From Ephydatia muelleri (lineage: Eukaryota > Porifera > Demospongiae > Spongillida > Spongillidae): DNA of 64,000 nt. The stretch's first letter is position 1; each line of letters opens with the position of its first letter. Made by a program: the position numbers and the translations under genes. The notes below the pieces were generated by a model, which worked only from the letters and a program-made list of their open reading frames with translations, was not told the origin of the DNA and made no database searches. The stretch is from positions 8,481,138 to 8,545,137 of the forward strand of contig JABACO010000009.1 in assembly GCA_013339895.1 (NCBI GenBank). The letters are read 5' to 3'. Shown piece by piece: positions 63,983 to 64,000 of this stretch.

Positions 63983-64000
63983 CTACACTTTGACAACAGC
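63983..64000 (-). CDS. 3' end of a second PTGR1-like gene (cut by window edge)
   Basis: The last 18 bases, read on the - strand, give AVVKV and a stop, identical to the C-terminus of the PTGR1-like gene at 59256. Only five codons are visible, but the exact match (with its preceding YCCTACACTTTGACAACAGC form) makes a tandem duplicate very likely. Confidence 0.6.
   Translation of the reverse strand, partial: AVVKV

Overview
The window is eukaryotic and animal. It has multi-exon genes with GT-AG introns, metazoan gene families (nidogen-type NIDO domain, calcium-binding EGF exons, tropomyosin, CHAF1A, SLC19 transporter, prostaglandin reductase, sigma-class GST), an LTR retroelement, a non-LTR-type reverse transcriptase and many small foldback elements. 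The NIDO/EGF receptor style, compact genes with AT-rich introns and a very short tropomyosin fit an early-branching animal, most likely a sponge; this is inference, not proof.

Layout. (1) 1-3719: part of a Ty3/gypsy-class LTR element (TATA promoter, primer-binding site, SCAN-like gag, protease, integrase start) cut by a 1000-N gap at 2720-3719. (2) 3961-26483, + strand: a receptor-like gene with three NIDO exons, a cysteine-containing exon present in two copies, sixteen intact phase 1-1 EGF exons plus several broken ones, a transmembrane exon and a cytoplasmic tail exon with tyrosine motifs. Its middle has been reshaped by a segmental duplication (about 8050-11220 versus 14885-17130), an inverted copy of NIDO exon 3, and a reverse-transcriptase insertion on the - strand (12863-14800). 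(3) 26795-27190: a decayed relative of that RT; then an intronless, GC-rich sigma GST (- strand, 27434-28051). (4) 28052-31256: gene-free, with a perfect 58-bp palindrome, a long hairpin and a 25-bp minisatellite. (5) 31257-39644, - strand: CHAF1A (CAF-1 large subunit), traceable through 11 exons whose phases all agree. A + strand gene of unknown product starts divergently from it (about 39740-45535), followed by a 100-N gap and a short coiled-coil last exon. (6) 46193-49062, + strand: a four-exon, 163-residue tropomyosin-like gene. (7) 49584-54334, - strand: a 14-exon, 491-residue coiled-coil protein that I do not recognise. (8) 55090-55905: two small convergent unrecognised genes. (9) 56573-58546, + strand: an SLC19-family transporter in three exons. 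(10) 59256-62669, - strand: a complete nine-exon prostaglandin reductase 1-like gene. The last 18 bases of the window match its 3' end, so a tandem copy begins at the right edge.

The sequence is very rich in (CA/GT)n tracts, some starting exactly at splice donors. Most notable outside the genes is a family of tiny palindromic elements (29-41 bp, ends CATAG...CTATG), each with a perfect 7-bp direct repeat at 21556, 54906 and 62509. The receptor gene, with its EGF exon array undergoing tandem, inverted and higher-order duplication, is the best candidate for an undescribed biological system here. Several single-base frameshifts in short homopolymers leave open whether it is a living gene with sequencing errors or a decaying paralogue.
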